Source: DASTPP01 sp035762175 (GTDB taxonomy: Bacteria > Myxococcota_A > Polyangia > Polyangiales > Polyangiaceae). From it: a stretch of 38,780 nt of DNA. Shown piece after piece: positions 26,072 to 34,327 of this stretch. Position numbers and translations under genes: made by a program. Each line of letters opens with the position of its first letter. Within the stretch, counting starts at the first letter, position 1. The stretch lies in NCBI GenBank assembly GCA_035762175.1, contig DASTPP010000155.1, positions 1 through 38,780 of the forward strand. Direction: 5' to 3'. Below the pieces are notes generated by a model that searched no databases, was not told where the DNA came from, and was given only the letters and a program-made list of their open reading frames with translations.

Positions 26072-27751
26072 TCACCGCTCGTCGCCGCCCCCCTCGGCCC
26101 CTTCGTCCGACGCCGGACTCGCGAGGGCGGAGGTGTCGTAGAGCCAGAAGCGGCCGCGGCGCGCGAGCGGCCGCACCCGCCCGGCCTCGTGCCGGAAGAC
26201 GAGCGCGCGCGGATCGTCGACCCCGGGCGGCGCGCGCACCAGCGTCAGGTCGTACGCCCGCGCCCAGGCCGCGCGCACGTCGTACTTGTTCGCGTCCCAC
26301 TCGAAGCCCGGCGGCACCGACGGCGGCGCGAGCCCCCGCCGGTAGTGCACCGGCATGCTCTCGAACTTCGTGAACGTGTACGCGATCTCGCCGCGGCGGC
26401 GCACCTGGTAGATGGCCGGCAGGTGCACGAAGACCTCGCGCGTCAGCCGCTCGGGGCTCGGGTCGAAGGTCACCGCCAAGAGCTTGCGCCCCGCGGGGAC
26501 GGCGTCGATGATCGCCGACGCGTCCCGCGCCTCGCCCGCCGTCGCCCACGCCCGCAGCGTGTTCGCCCCCGCCGCGACGGCCACCGTGCCGGCCGCCGCC
26601 CGCAGCTCGTCGCGCCGGGGCACGAGCCGCAACGGCAGCGCCCCCGCGAGGAACACCAGCGCGAGCGGCGGGAAGCGCTCGTAGATGAACCAGGTCGCGA
26701 TGAAGACCTTGGGGATGACCAGGTAGCAGCCGAAGAAGGCCGCCGCGAGCCAGCGCACCGCCCGCAGGTCGAGCGCGGCCGCCTCGTCGGACGGGCTCGG
26801 CTCGGGCGGCCCGACGAAGAGAAGAAAGGCGGCGAGCGCCAGCGCGAGCGCGAGGAGCGCGCTGTCGGACAGGTCGACGACGTTGCCCGCGCTCATCGTC
26901 AGCAGGTTGCGCAGCTTGAACCAGAGCGGGTCGTCGAGCCCGTCGAGCGGCGCCTCGGCCCAGTTCGAGAACGACGACCGCGTCTGGTAGCGGTAGACGA
27001 ACACGCACCAGACCGCCCCCGGCATCACCGGCAGCGGCGTCGCCAGGAGGCGCCAGAAGCGCGACGACCAGCTCGGGCCGAGCTCGCGCAGGCGCGAGAG
27101 CTGCGCGACGCCGATCGCGAAGCAGAGGCAGAGCATCGCCAGCACGTGCCCGTAGGCGCAAAAGAGCGAGGCCGCGAGCAGCCGCGGCAGCATCGCCCGC
27201 TCGCCCCGCTGGTAGCGGAGCCACCAGGTGAGCGCCAAGATCGCGACGGGGAAGGTGAGGTTCCAGTTGGCGAAGCCCCAGGCCATGCCGCGGCTGTACG
27301 TGAGCGGCAGCGCGAGCGAGGCGTACCAGCGGGGCCGCCCCGCCTCGCGCACGACCGCGAGCGCCGCGAGCGCGTAGAGCGCGGGGAAGGCGGCCATCAC
27401 CACCCGCCCCGCCTGCTCGGCCGGCAGCACGAAGGCGAGCGCCGCCACGGCGACGTGAAAGCCCCCGTTGTACGTGATGAAGTTCACCTCGTAGAGCGCG
27501 CGCTCGGGGGCGGCCGGGTCGGCCAGCCGCCGCATGATGGCCGCGATCGCCACGTGCTGCGGGTAGTCGATGAGGGGCAGGTAGGGCGTGGCGAAGAAGG
27601 CCGCCGTGAAGAGCGCGACCGCGGCCCAGAAGGCGGCCGTCGGCCCCGACGCCTCGAGCCAGAGTAGGTCGTACCACCGGCGCCTCGCGCCGCGCTCGCC
27701 CGCCATGGGCGGCGACCAAAGCGTGGCCCAAGGCCCCCGGTCAAGCTCCAT
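26072..27751 (-). CDS. Polytopic membrane protein, glycosyltransferase-like
   Basis: About 559 residues from the ATG at 27751, which has GGAGG 11 bases upstream; ATG at 27706 is an alternative start. Around ten hydrophobic segments are visible, the first being AAFWAAVALFTAAFF. Just after it comes LPLIDYPQH, a D-x-P-x-H arrangement in the first outer loop that resembles the Asp-containing loop of GT-C fold (PMT/ArnT-like) glycosyltransferases. The C-terminal 150 residues are soluble (VPAGRKLLAVTFD, VREVFVHLPAIYQVRRRG type sequence). I infer a lipid-linked sugar transferase or a relative, but no substrate is suggested. The frame continues to 27961 only because of the upstream tandem repeat. Confidence 0.6.
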   Translation of the reverse strand: MELDRGPWATLWSPPMAGERGARRRWYDLLWLEASGPTAAFWAAVALFTAAFFATPYLPLIDYPQHVAIAAIMRRLADPAAPERALYEVNFITYNGGFHVAVAALAFVLPAEQAGRVVMAAFPALYALAALAVVREAGRPRWYASLALPLTYSRGMAWGFANWNLTFPVAILALTWWLRYQRGERAMLPRLLAASLFCAYGHVLAMLCLCFAIGVAQLSRLRELGPSWSSRFWRLLATPLPVMPGAVWCVFVYRYQTRSSFSNWAEAPLDGLDDPLWFKLRNLLTMSAGNVVDLSDSALLALALALAAFLLFVGPPEPSPSDEAAALDLRAVRWLAAAFFGCYLVIPKVFIATWFIYERFPPLALVFLAGALPLRLVPRRDELRAAAGTVAVAAGANTLRAWATAGEARDASAIIDAVPAGRKLLAVTFDPSPERLTREVFVHLPAIYQVRRRGEIAYTFTKFESMPVHYRRGLAPPSVPPGFEWDANKYDVRAAWARAYDLTLVRAPPGVDDPRALVFRHEAGRVRPLARRGRFWLYDTSALASPASDEGAEGGGDER

Positions 27752-27786
27752 CGCGCCCCGAGCCTCCCCGCCCCGGTGCCGCGCGC

Positions 27787-27990
27787 GACCGGGCCCCGAG
27801 CGCGCCGCACAAAGGCACCCTGCCCTGCCGCCGCGACCGATCGGGCCCCGAGCGCGCCGCACAAAGGCACCCCGCCCTGCCGCCGCGACCGATCGGGCCC
27901 CGAGCGCGCCGCAGAAAGGCGCCCCGCCCGCCGCCCCCGGGGCCCCGAGCGCGCCGCACACGCCCCGACCTGCCGCCGCCCGCGGGCCCC
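27787..27990. repeat. 52-base tandem repeat, four copies, in a divergent intergenic region
   Basis: GGGCCCCGAGCGCGCCGCA occurs at 27791, 27843, 27895 and, shifted, at 27940 (periods 52, 52, 45). Units also share CGACCGATC and CACAAAGGCAC. The period is not a multiple of three, so it is not coding. The region 27752-28081 between divergent genes holds this array and little else. Confidence 0.85.
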
Positions 27991-28081
27991 CGGCGCGCGG
28001 GGCGTTGCGCCCGGGCGAGGTCGGGGGTCACACTTGGGCCCGGGCCGCCCCCCGGCCCCCCCGCCCCGACCCCACCGCCCC

Positions 28082-29383
28082 ATGGCCTCGTCGCCCTACG
28101 AAGAACTCCGGGCCGCCCAGCTCTGCAAGGTGTCGAACGCGCTCGCCCGCCGGCGGGCGCTCGTCGTCGGCGGCTTCAACCTCGTCATCTTCTCGACCCT
28201 CGCCTGCGCCGGCGTCGAGCCCTGGCGCCTCTGGGCGGTGACGCTCTTGGGCCTCGCCGCCTTCGCCTGGCAGCTCGGCCGCTGGTGGCTGCACAAGCGG
28301 GGCTGGCCCAAGCACGACGCCGGCGTCTACCGCACCCTCGTCGGCATGATCGTGCTGCAGTCGGCCACGCTCGCGCTGACCGGCGGGCTCTTCAGCCCCT
28401 TGGTGCCGCTGCTCTTCCCGCTGCTCGTCTCGGTGCTGCTCTCGTTCGGCCGCGGCCGCAGAAGCCTGCGCGTCGCCGGGCTCGTCGTGTTCATTGCCCT
28501 CGCGCTCGCCGTCGCCTCGCTCTCACCGTGGGAGGCCGCCACCCCCCTGCCCCGGGCGCACCACTGCCTGCTCGCCTTCGCCTCGCTGCTCTTCGGCGTC
28601 TACGTGCTCTACATGCACGTGCTCGCCGTCACCGACGCCTACAGCAACGCGGGCGAGGCGCTCGGGCGCGTGCGCGAAGACCTGCTCGCGCAGGCCGGCG
28701 AGCGCGCCCGCAGCCTCGAGCTCGTCAGCGCCAAGGTCGCCCACGAGCTGAAGAACCCCCTCGCCGCCATCAAGGGCCTGGCGCAGCTGCTCGGCCGCAA
28801 CGCCCCCGACACCCGCACCCACGAGCGGCTCGAGGTCATCTCGGCCGAGGTCACCCGGATGGAGGCCATCTTGCGCGACTACCTCTCGTTCTCGCGCCCG
28901 CTCGAGGCCCTGCGCCCGGGCCCCGTCGCGGTCGGCCCCCTCGTCGACGACGTGCTCGCCGTGCTCGAGGGCCGGGCCGAGGGCGCCGGCGTCCAGCTCG
29001 CGCGCGAGGGCGAGCCCGTCTCGCTCGTCGGCGACGGGCGCCGCCTGAAAGAGGCCTTCTTGAACCTGCTCACCAACGCCATCGAGGCGACCCCCTCGGG
29101 CGGCTCGGTCACCGTGCAGCTGCGGCGCGAGGGCGAGGGCGGCGAGGTGGTCATCCGCGACACGGGCCGGGGCATCCCCGAGCACCTGCTCTCGCGCGTC
29201 GGCTCGCCCTTCTTTACCACCCGCGAGGGCGGCACCGGCCTCGGCGTCGCGCTCGCCCGCGCCATCATCGCCCAGCACGGCGGCACCCTGCACTACCGCA
29301 GCGAGCCCGGCCGCGGCACCGTCGCCACCGTCTCGCTGCCCCGCCGCCCCCCCTGCTCGCCGGGCGCGACGCCGGCCGCCTGA
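28082..29383 (+). CDS. Membrane sensor histidine kinase
   Basis: 433 residues from the ATG at 28082; the frame is open further upstream but that part is tandem repeat. Six hydrophobic segments lie between residues 27 and 182 with almost no periplasmic domain, so it senses in or near the membrane. The dimerisation/phospho-acceptor box is VAHELKNPLAAIKGLAQLL with His 221, followed by the N box FLNLLTNAIEATPSGG, G1 DTGRGIP, F box PFFTTREGG and G2 GTGLGVALARAII. All catalytic boxes are present. No response regulator is adjacent; the HD-GYP regulator about 5 kb away is the nearest candidate. The methyltransferase gene follows after 23 bases. Confidence 0.93.
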   Translation: MASSPYEELRAAQLCKVSNALARRRALVVGGFNLVIFSTLACAGVEPWRLWAVTLLGLAAFAWQLGRWWLHKRGWPKHDAGVYRTLVGMIVLQSATLALTGGLFSPLVPLLFPLLVSVLLSFGRGRRSLRVAGLVVFIALALAVASLSPWEAATPLPRAHHCLLAFASLLFGVYVLYMHVLAVTDAYSNAGEALGRVREDLLAQAGERARSLELVSAKVAHELKNPLAAIKGLAQLLGRNAPDTRTHERLEVISAEVTRMEAILRDYLSFSRPLEALRPGPVAVGPLVDDVLAVLEGRAEGAGVQLAREGEPVSLVGDGRRLKEAFLNLLTNAIEATPSGGSVTVQLRREGEGGEVVIRDTGRGIPEHLLSRVGSPFFTTREGGTGLGVALARAIIAQHGGTLHYRSEPGRGTVATVSLPRRPPCSPGATPAA

Positions 29384-29406
29384 CGGCGTAAAGGGGCCCC
29401 CCGCCG

Positions 29407-30240
29407 ATGCCCGCCGAAGGCCCGCCCGTGCCCAACGTCCGCGTCCTGTCCGCCCTGCCCCACGACCACGAGGGCTTCCGCATCCGCAACGACCGCGCGA
29501 TGCGCGCCCTGCGCCGCGCCGAAGACCGCCACTTCTGGCACCGGAGCCGCAACCACTTCGTCGAAGGGCGCCTCGCCCGCCTCGGCGCCCGCCCCCCCGC
29601 GCGCGTGCTCGACGTCGGCTGCGGCAGCGGCTGCGTCAGCGCCTTCCTCGCCCGCCGCGGCTACCGCGTCACCGGCGTCGACGGCCACCCCCGCCTCGTC
29701 TTCCAGGCCGCCAGCCTCGCCCCCGAGGCCGAGTTCATCGTGCACGACATCGCCTCGGGCTCCGAGCCGCTCGCCTCGCTCGGCCCCTTCGACGTCGTCG
29801 GCCTCTTCGACGTGCTCGAGCACCTCGACGAGCCCGCCCGCGCCGTCGCCGACGCCCTCGAGCGCGCCCGCCCGGGCGGCCTCGTCGTCGGCACCGTGCC
29901 CGCGCTCATGGCCCTGTGGAGCCAGGTCGACGTCCAGGCCGGCCACCGCCTGCGCTACTCGCGCGGGGGCCTGCGCGCGCTGCTCGCCCGCGCCCCCTCG
30001 GCCGAGCTCGTCGAGGTCGCCCCCTTCAACCGCGCCCTCGTGCCCGCGCTCTGGCTCCAGCGCCGGGTCGTCGTCACCGGCGACGAGGCGAGCACCTCCG
30101 AGAACAACCTGCGCGTGCCGCCCCGCCCCCTCAACCTCGCCCTCTACGGCCTCTTGCGCGCCGAGCACCGCCTCGCCCCCCTGCTCGACCCGACCCCCCT
30201 GCCCGGCTCGAGCCTCTGGTTCGCCCTGCGCAAGCGCTGA
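29407..30240 (+). CDS. Class I SAM-dependent methyltransferase
   Basis: 277 residues. Rossmann motifs: VLDVGCGSG (residues 67-75), VTGVDGHP, the acidic FDVVGLFDVLEHLDEP and PGGLVVGTVPALMALWS. The sequence HFWHRSRNHF just before motif I and the late DVQAGHRLRYSR are typical of the group of methyltransferases (Methyltransf_23-like) often found with polysaccharide or glycosyltransferase genes. The acceptor is not known. There is no signal or membrane segment. It probably shares a transcript with the upstream kinase (gap 23 bases) and ends convergent to the TPR lipoprotein gene. Confidence 0.85.
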   Translation: MPAEGPPVPNVRVLSALPHDHEGFRIRNDRAMRALRRAEDRHFWHRSRNHFVEGRLARLGARPPARVLDVGCGSGCVSAFLARRGYRVTGVDGHPRLVFQAASLAPEAEFIVHDIASGSEPLASLGPFDVVGLFDVLEHLDEPARAVADALERARPGGLVVGTVPALMALWSQVDVQAGHRLRYSRGGLRALLARAPSAELVEVAPFNRALVPALWLQRRVVVTGDEASTSENNLRVPPRPLNLALYGLLRAEHRLAPLLDPTPLPGSSLWFALRKR

Positions 30241-30279
30241 CCGCACCCGCGCGCCGCGCCCCGGCGCACCGCGCGAGGA

Positions 30280-30304
30280 CGCCCCGGCGCACCGCGTCGG
30301 GGCG
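30280..30304. terminator. Hairpin between convergent genes
   Basis: CGCCCCG (30280-30286) and CGGGGCG (30298-30304) form a 7-bp stem with an 11-base loop in the 109-base gap. There is no T tract. Confidence 0.35.
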
Positions 30305-30349
30305 CGCCGGCCCTCGCTCGAGCCCCGACCGGGCCGGGCGAGCCGTGCG

Positions 30350-31579
30350 CTAGCCGCCGCCCTTCTGCTTTTCGCGCTTCTCTTGCAGCCGATCGAGCTG
30401 CCGCTGCAGCTCGGCCTCGGGCACCGGCGCCTTGGCGATGGCCTGGTTCTCGAGCTCGAGGGCGCGCTCGAGCTCGGCTTTCGCCTCCTTCGCCCGGTCG
30501 CCCCAGACGCCCTGCAGCCCGACGCGCTCGTTCATGCGCACGGTCGAGTCGAGCATCGCGAGGCCCTTGCGCAGGAGCACGCGGTACCGCACCCGCATCG
30601 CCCCCTCGAAGATCTGCTGGTCGCGCGGCGTCTTCGCCACACTCGCGGGGAACTTGGCGGCCATCACGTCGCGGTGCAGCGCCCGGTAGAGCTGCCCCAC
30701 GCGGTAGCCCGCCATGGTCGCCCAGGCGGGGTCCTTCGTGCGCATCGCGTCGGCGAACGCGGCCTGCGCGTCGAGCACGAGCTGCGCGCGCCGCTCGAAG
30801 GCCTCGCCGAAGTCGGGCGGCGGCGGGTCGAACTTGATCTGCTCGCCCTGCACGCGCCTGATCTCGCCGAGCGCGTAGAACACGATCGTCACCTCGTAGG
30901 GCGCCGCGCCGCTCTCGCCGAGGTGGTGGCGCTCCATCAGGGTGCGCGCCTGCTCGAGCGGCCGCAGCGCCTTCTCGGGCTGGCCGAGCGAGGCGAGCGC
31001 GAGCGCCTTCGCCCCGTTCGCCTCGACCGCCTCGAGCACCGAGAGGTCGGCGCGGGGCAAGACGGCGTCGGCGTTCTGGCCGAGCGCCTCCCAGCGCTCG
31101 AGCGCCACCAAGATGCGGCCCTTGTAGAAGAGCGCCGGCTTGACCAGCGGCTCTTTCGGGTACCGCTCGGGCAAGAGCGAGAAGCGCGCTTGCGCCGCGT
31201 CGAGCTCGGCGGCCTCTTGATACGAGAGCCCCGCCTGCAGCGCCGCCCGCGCCGCCAGCGGCCCCTGCGGGTCGCCCCGCCACACCAGGTCGAAGCGCTC
31301 GCCCGCCTCGCGGTACTTGCCCTCGAGAAAGAGCGCCCGCGCCGACTCGAAGAGCTCGGTCGGCGTGCCCACCCGGTCGGCCGTGACCACCTGCGGCGAG
31401 GTGTTGATGACGTTCTTCGGCGGCGCGGGCGGCGGCGCGGCCGCCGGCGGCCCCGCGCACCCGGCGGCCCAGACGAGGGCCAGGGCGGCGGCGAGGGCGA
31501 GCGGGCGGGCGCCGGGCGCCCGGCGCCCGGGCTCGGGGGGCCGCGACGCCGCGGCGCGGTGGTCTTCGGTCTGGCTCAT
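30350..31579 (-). CDS. TPR lipoprotein
   Basis: 409 residues from the ATG at 31579, which overlaps the stop of the phosphoesterase fusion as ATGA. The frame runs open to 33703 but that is a shadow of the upstream gene. The signal sequence (LALAAALALVWAAGC, Cys 41) is a lipobox; a long Arg/Pro-rich lead precedes it. TPR-like repeats follow (LFLEGKYREAGERFDLVWRG, LDAAQARFSLLPERYPKEPL, LASLGQPEKALRPLEQARTL), then a charged coiled-coil end (LQRQLDRLQEKREKQK). Probably a periplasmic or outer-membrane scaffold acting with the upstream product. Confidence 0.78.
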   Translation of the reverse strand: MSQTEDHRAAASRPPEPGRRAPGARPLALAAALALVWAAGCAGPPAAAPPPAPPKNVINTSPQVVTADRVGTPTELFESARALFLEGKYREAGERFDLVWRGDPQGPLAARAALQAGLSYQEAAELDAAQARFSLLPERYPKEPLVKPALFYKGRILVALERWEALGQNADAVLPRADLSVLEAVEANGAKALALASLGQPEKALRPLEQARTLMERHHLGESGAAPYEVTIVFYALGEIRRVQGEQIKFDPPPPDFGEAFERRAQLVLDAQAAFADAMRTKDPAWATMAGYRVGQLYRALHRDVMAAKFPASVAKTPRDQQIFEGAMRVRYRVLLRKGLAMLDSTVRMNERVGLQGVWGDRAKEAKAELERALELENQAIAKAPVPEAELQRQLDRLQEKREKQKGGG

Positions 31580-33393
31580 GGTGTCTCCGGGGCCGAGGGC
31601 CGCTCGCAGCCCGCCTCGCGGTCGAGGTCGCAGAGCGCCGACGCCATGCGCGCCCGCTGCCCCTCGCCGAGCGCGCCGGGGTGCGCCCGCAAGGACGCCC
31701 GGCCCAGCGAGAGCCAGTAGCGCGCCTCGCCCTTCGCGGGGCCCCCGCCCATGCGCAAAAGGCTCATGCCTCGGGTGTAGCAGTAGCGCACGCGCTCGTC
31801 CGGCGTCAGCGCCTCGAGATCGGGCTCGAGCGCCCCCAAGAGCGCCTCGGCCCGCTCGTAGTCGTTGTCTTCGTACGCCCGCTCGCCCCGCGCGAGCTCG
31901 CGGGCGTAGGTCGAGCAGCCCCCCCCCGCGAGCGCCAGCGCCGCGCCCAGCCCCAGCGCGAGCCGCCCCCACCGCCGGCCCGGCGCCGCGAGCGCGCGCC
32001 GCCCCCCGCCCGGCGCCCCGAGCGCGCGCCGCCCCCGCCCCAGCGCCCCGAGCGCGCGCCGCCCCCGACCCAGCGCCGCGAGCGCACGCCGCCCCCGGCC
32101 CAGCGCCCCGAGCGCGATCGCGAACCAGAGCGGCGAGCCCCCCGCGGGCGCCGCCCGCCCGGGCAGCGAGCAGGCGCAGCCCCGGCCTCGCCCGTCGACC
32201 GGCGGCAGCGGCTCGGCCGACGCGCCCACCGCGTAGGGGCGCGAGGCCGGGCTCTCGGCGCAGGCCCAGGGCTCGCCCCGCACGTAGCGGCACGACTCGA
32301 TCAGCGTGCCGTCGGCCCGCCGCGCCTCGGACTTCACCTCGTCGCCGTCGACGCTCACCAGCACGTAGTGGTAGGCCGACTCGAACGCCCGCGTCGCCGG
32401 GCTGGGCCGCGAGCGCCGCTGGTAGAGCGGCGCCCCGCCCCCGCCCGAGATGACGTACTTGACCCCGCCCTTCTCGCCCCGCTCGTACACGTGATCGTGC
32501 CCGGCCAAGACGAGCTCGACGCCCCGCGCCCGCAAGAGCTCTTCGATGCCGCCCTCGACGAACGAAACGTTCGGGCCGTGGGGCCCGGTCGAGTAGGGCC
32601 CGTGGTGCAAGACCGCGATGCGGTGCACCCCCTCCTCGTCTTCGACCGCCGTGCGGCTCAGCTCGCGGCCGAGCCACTCGCGGTCGCGGCTGCTGTCCCA
32701 GCTCGCCATGGCGTTCAAGAAGAAGAAGCGCGCGTTCGACCAGCGCACCGAATAGTAGAGCCCGCCCTCGCCCGCCGGCTTCGGCGGCGCGAAGTAGCGC
32801 AAGAAGTTCTCGGCGCCGTAGCCGACGAGCTCGTGGTTGCCCACCGCCGCGAAGAGGCAGCGGTCGCGCAAGAGCGGCCCCTCGATGCTGAAGAAGATCT
32901 GCCAGTCGGTCGACGAGCCCCCGTCCTGCACCATGTCGCCGGTGTGCACCAGAAAGTCGGACGGCGTGGCACGGATGGCCTTCACCACCCGCTCGTGCGC
33001 CGCCGGATCGCTGCGGTTGTCGCCGTAGACGACGAACGAAAAGGGCACGTTGCCCTCGGGCGCCGTCGTGAACGACCCCTCGGGGCTCGCGACCCCCGCC
33101 GCCTCGACCCGGTAGCGGTAGCGCGTCGAGGGCCGCAGCCCCCGCAGCTCGACGCCGTGAAAGGCCGCCTTCTCTTCGGTCGTCGCCTCCGAGCGGCCCT
33201 CGGGCCCCTCGACCACGACCTTCGCCGGCCCGGCCTCGCTGCCCTCCCAGCGCACCACCACCCCCGAGGCGCTGAGCCCCTGCACGTACGGCCCCTTGAC
33301 GAAGCGGTAGGGCGCGGCGAGCGCCGACGCCGGGGCCAGGCCCAGCACCGCCGCCCCGATCGCCGCCGCCCGCCGCATGCGCACCCGCCGCAT
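31576..33393 (-). CDS. Metallophosphoesterase with MYXO-CTERM-like tail, fused in frame to a lipoprotein-like domain
   Basis: 605 residues. Signal peptide (AAVLGLAPASALAA), then an N-terminal Fn3-like domain as in purple acid phosphatases (31-112). The phosphoesterase metal motifs are all present: YGDNRSD (123), HTGDMVQDG (150), GNHE (185-188), LHHGPYSTG (262), GHDHVYER (298-305). Residues 402-436 look like a MYXO-CTERM sorting tail: RGCACSLPG, a hydrophobic helix (LWFAIALGALG) and Arg residues. The frame then continues through four 10-residue repeats of ALGRGRRALx into LALGLGAALALAGGGC, a lipoprotein-signal-like segment (Cys 493), and a TPR-like end. No ATG, GTG or TTG start stands in frame before that segment. 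Confidence 0.8.
   Translation of the reverse strand: MRRVRMRRAAAIGAAVLGLAPASALAAPYRFVKGPYVQGLSASGVVVRWEGSEAGPAKVVVEGPEGRSEATTEEKAAFHGVELRGLRPSTRYRYRVEAAGVASPEGSFTTAPEGNVPFSFVVYGDNRSDPAAHERVVKAIRATPSDFLVHTGDMVQDGGSSTDWQIFFSIEGPLLRDRCLFAAVGNHELVGYGAENFLRYFAPPKPAGEGGLYYSVRWSNARFFFLNAMASWDSSRDREWLGRELSRTAVEDEEGVHRIAVLHHGPYSTGPHGPNVSFVEGGIEELLRARGVELVLAGHDHVYERGEKGGVKYVISGGGGAPLYQRRSRPSPATRAFESAYHYVLVSVDGDEVKSEARRADGTLIESCRYVRGEPWACAESPASRPYAVGASAEPLPPVDGRGRGCACSLPGRAAPAGGSPLWFAIALGALGRGRRALAALGRGRRALGALGRGRRALGAPGGGRRALAAPGRRWGRLALGLGAALALAGGGCSTYARELARGERAYEDNDYERAEALLGALEPDLEALTPDERVRYCYTRGMSLLRMGGGPAKGEARYWLSLGRASLRAHPGALGEGQRARMASALCDLDREAGCERPSAPETP
31975..32109 (-). repeat. 30-base tandem repeat at the fusion joint
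   Basis: About four units of CAGCGCCCCGAGCGCGCGCC plus CGCCCCCGAC-type sequence (plus strand), encoding ALGRGRRALx. The repeat lies exactly between the MYXO-CTERM-like tail and the lipoprotein-like domain. Confidence 0.85.
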
Positions 33394-33460
33394 GGGCCTC
33401 TCTTAGCGCGTTTCGGGGCCTCCGAGTCTGACAGGTCATCGTGGGACGGAGCTTGAGCTC

Positions 33461-33679
33461 CCCCCGAGGGAACGCGGGGGCAGCGACCGCCCGCGGAAAC
33501 GGCCATCCAAGCCCTGCCGGAGGCAGGGCTCCCGCGACGCGAGCCGCTTCACGTGCTCGCCCGGCAGCCGCCGCCCGCGGGAGCCCGGCCCCCGGCGAGG
33601 GGGCGGGCTTTGCCCTCCGGACCGGCCCGAGGCCGCGCGGCACGCGAGGGCGTTCGCTGCCCCCGCGTTCACTCGGGGG
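33461..33679. repeat. Composite palindromic element 2 (same core, different shell)
   Basis: A 32-base terminal inverted repeat: the left arm starts CCCCCGAGGGAACGCGGGGG (33461) and continues CAGCGACCGCCC; the right arm (33648-33679) is its complement with two mismatches. The inner core 33509-33613 is the reverse complement of the core in element 1 with a few changes: AAGCCCTGCC hairpin, GCGAGCC/GGCTCGC region and AGCCCGCCCCC hairpin in mirrored order. It fills most of the 338-base gap 33394-33731. Confidence 0.82.
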
Positions 33680-33731
33680 CGGCCCGCCGGTCGCGTTTCG
33701 CAACGCCCTCTTCGGTCAGGGGCCGCCGCGC

Positions 33732-34049
33732 TCAGGCCTTCGGCCGCTGCCAGCGCCGCCCGAGGCCGAGCAGCCACGCCGCGAGGCCGGCCGAGCCCAC
33801 GCCCCACTCCCAGCCCGACGTGGCCGCGCCCCGCACCCGCAGCCCGAGACCCTCGTCGACCGCCGGCTCGGCCGCCTGCCGGTGCACCACGAGCGCGTGC
33901 CCCGCGCCCTCGCGCGCGGCGGCCGGCGCCCGCTTGGCCTCGAGGCCTGTCGCCGACGCGGCACCTACCCATGTCATCAGCGCCAGGGGGAATGCCAGTA
34001 CGTTCACGCGCCCCGACCTTCGAACTCGAGGTGACGTTGCGTGCTTCAT
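33732..34049 (-). CDS. Small exported protein under sigma-54 control
   Basis: 105 residues from the ATG at 34049; AAGGAGG stands 8 bases before it, so this start is well supported over longer frames. The N-terminus is a signal sequence with several Arg residues then VNVLAFPLALMTWVGAASA. The mature part is short and charged (LEAKRAPAAAREGAGHALVVH). The C-terminus has Gly-Trp-Glu-Trp then a hydrophobic helix (GVGSAGLAAWLLGLG) and a basic end (RRWQRPK), the layout of a C-terminal sorting or anchoring tail but without the Cys of MYXO-CTERM. I do not recognise the family. Confidence 0.65.
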   Translation of the reverse strand: MKHATSPRVRRSGRVNVLAFPLALMTWVGAASATGLEAKRAPAAAREGAGHALVVHRQAAEPAVDEGLGLRVRGAATSGWEWGVGSAGLAAWLLGLGRRWQRPKA

Positions 34050-34100
34050 GGCCAAACCCTCCTTCCTGGTGGCGGCGACATCGCCGCTACCCAAGGGGTA

Positions 34101-34117
34101 AGCAAAGTCAGTGCCGA
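34101..34117 (-). promoter_or_regulatory. Sigma-54 promoter for the small exported protein
   Basis: Minus strand CGGCACTGACTTTGCT: GG and GC are exactly 10 bases apart, with GGCAC and TTGC intact. The predicted start is near 34090, about 40 bases before the ATG, and the leader carries a GCGGCGA/TCGCCGC hairpin upstream of the Shine-Dalgarno sequence. Confidence 0.65.
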
Positions 34118-34327
34118 GCTCGCGTCGGGCGAGCAACACAGCCACGACATCGCGGGCCCGCCCGAGCGCGGCCGCGCCGGGCGGCATTTTCGCGTCTCGC
34201 CGCGCGCCGCCCCCCCGCCGCGCGCCCCCGAGCCCTGCTCCCGAGGCCCGCGCGACCGCCGCCCCGAGCCTTCTCGAGCACGGACGGCCGACACCCGCAG
34301 CGTCGGCAGGGCGGCGACGTCAGGGGG

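Noticed and set aside
31980..32110. Independent start codon for the lipoprotein-like part of the phosphoesterase gene
   Set aside because: No ATG, GTG or TTG occurs in frame through the repeat; a GTG in CGGTGG is out of frame.
34040..34130. Cyclic di-GMP (GEMM) riboswitch before the small exported protein
   Set aside because: A few look-alike bases were seen, but the conserved GEMM core and tetraloop arrangement do not fit; the AAAGTCAGTGCC part is better explained as a sigma-54 promoter.
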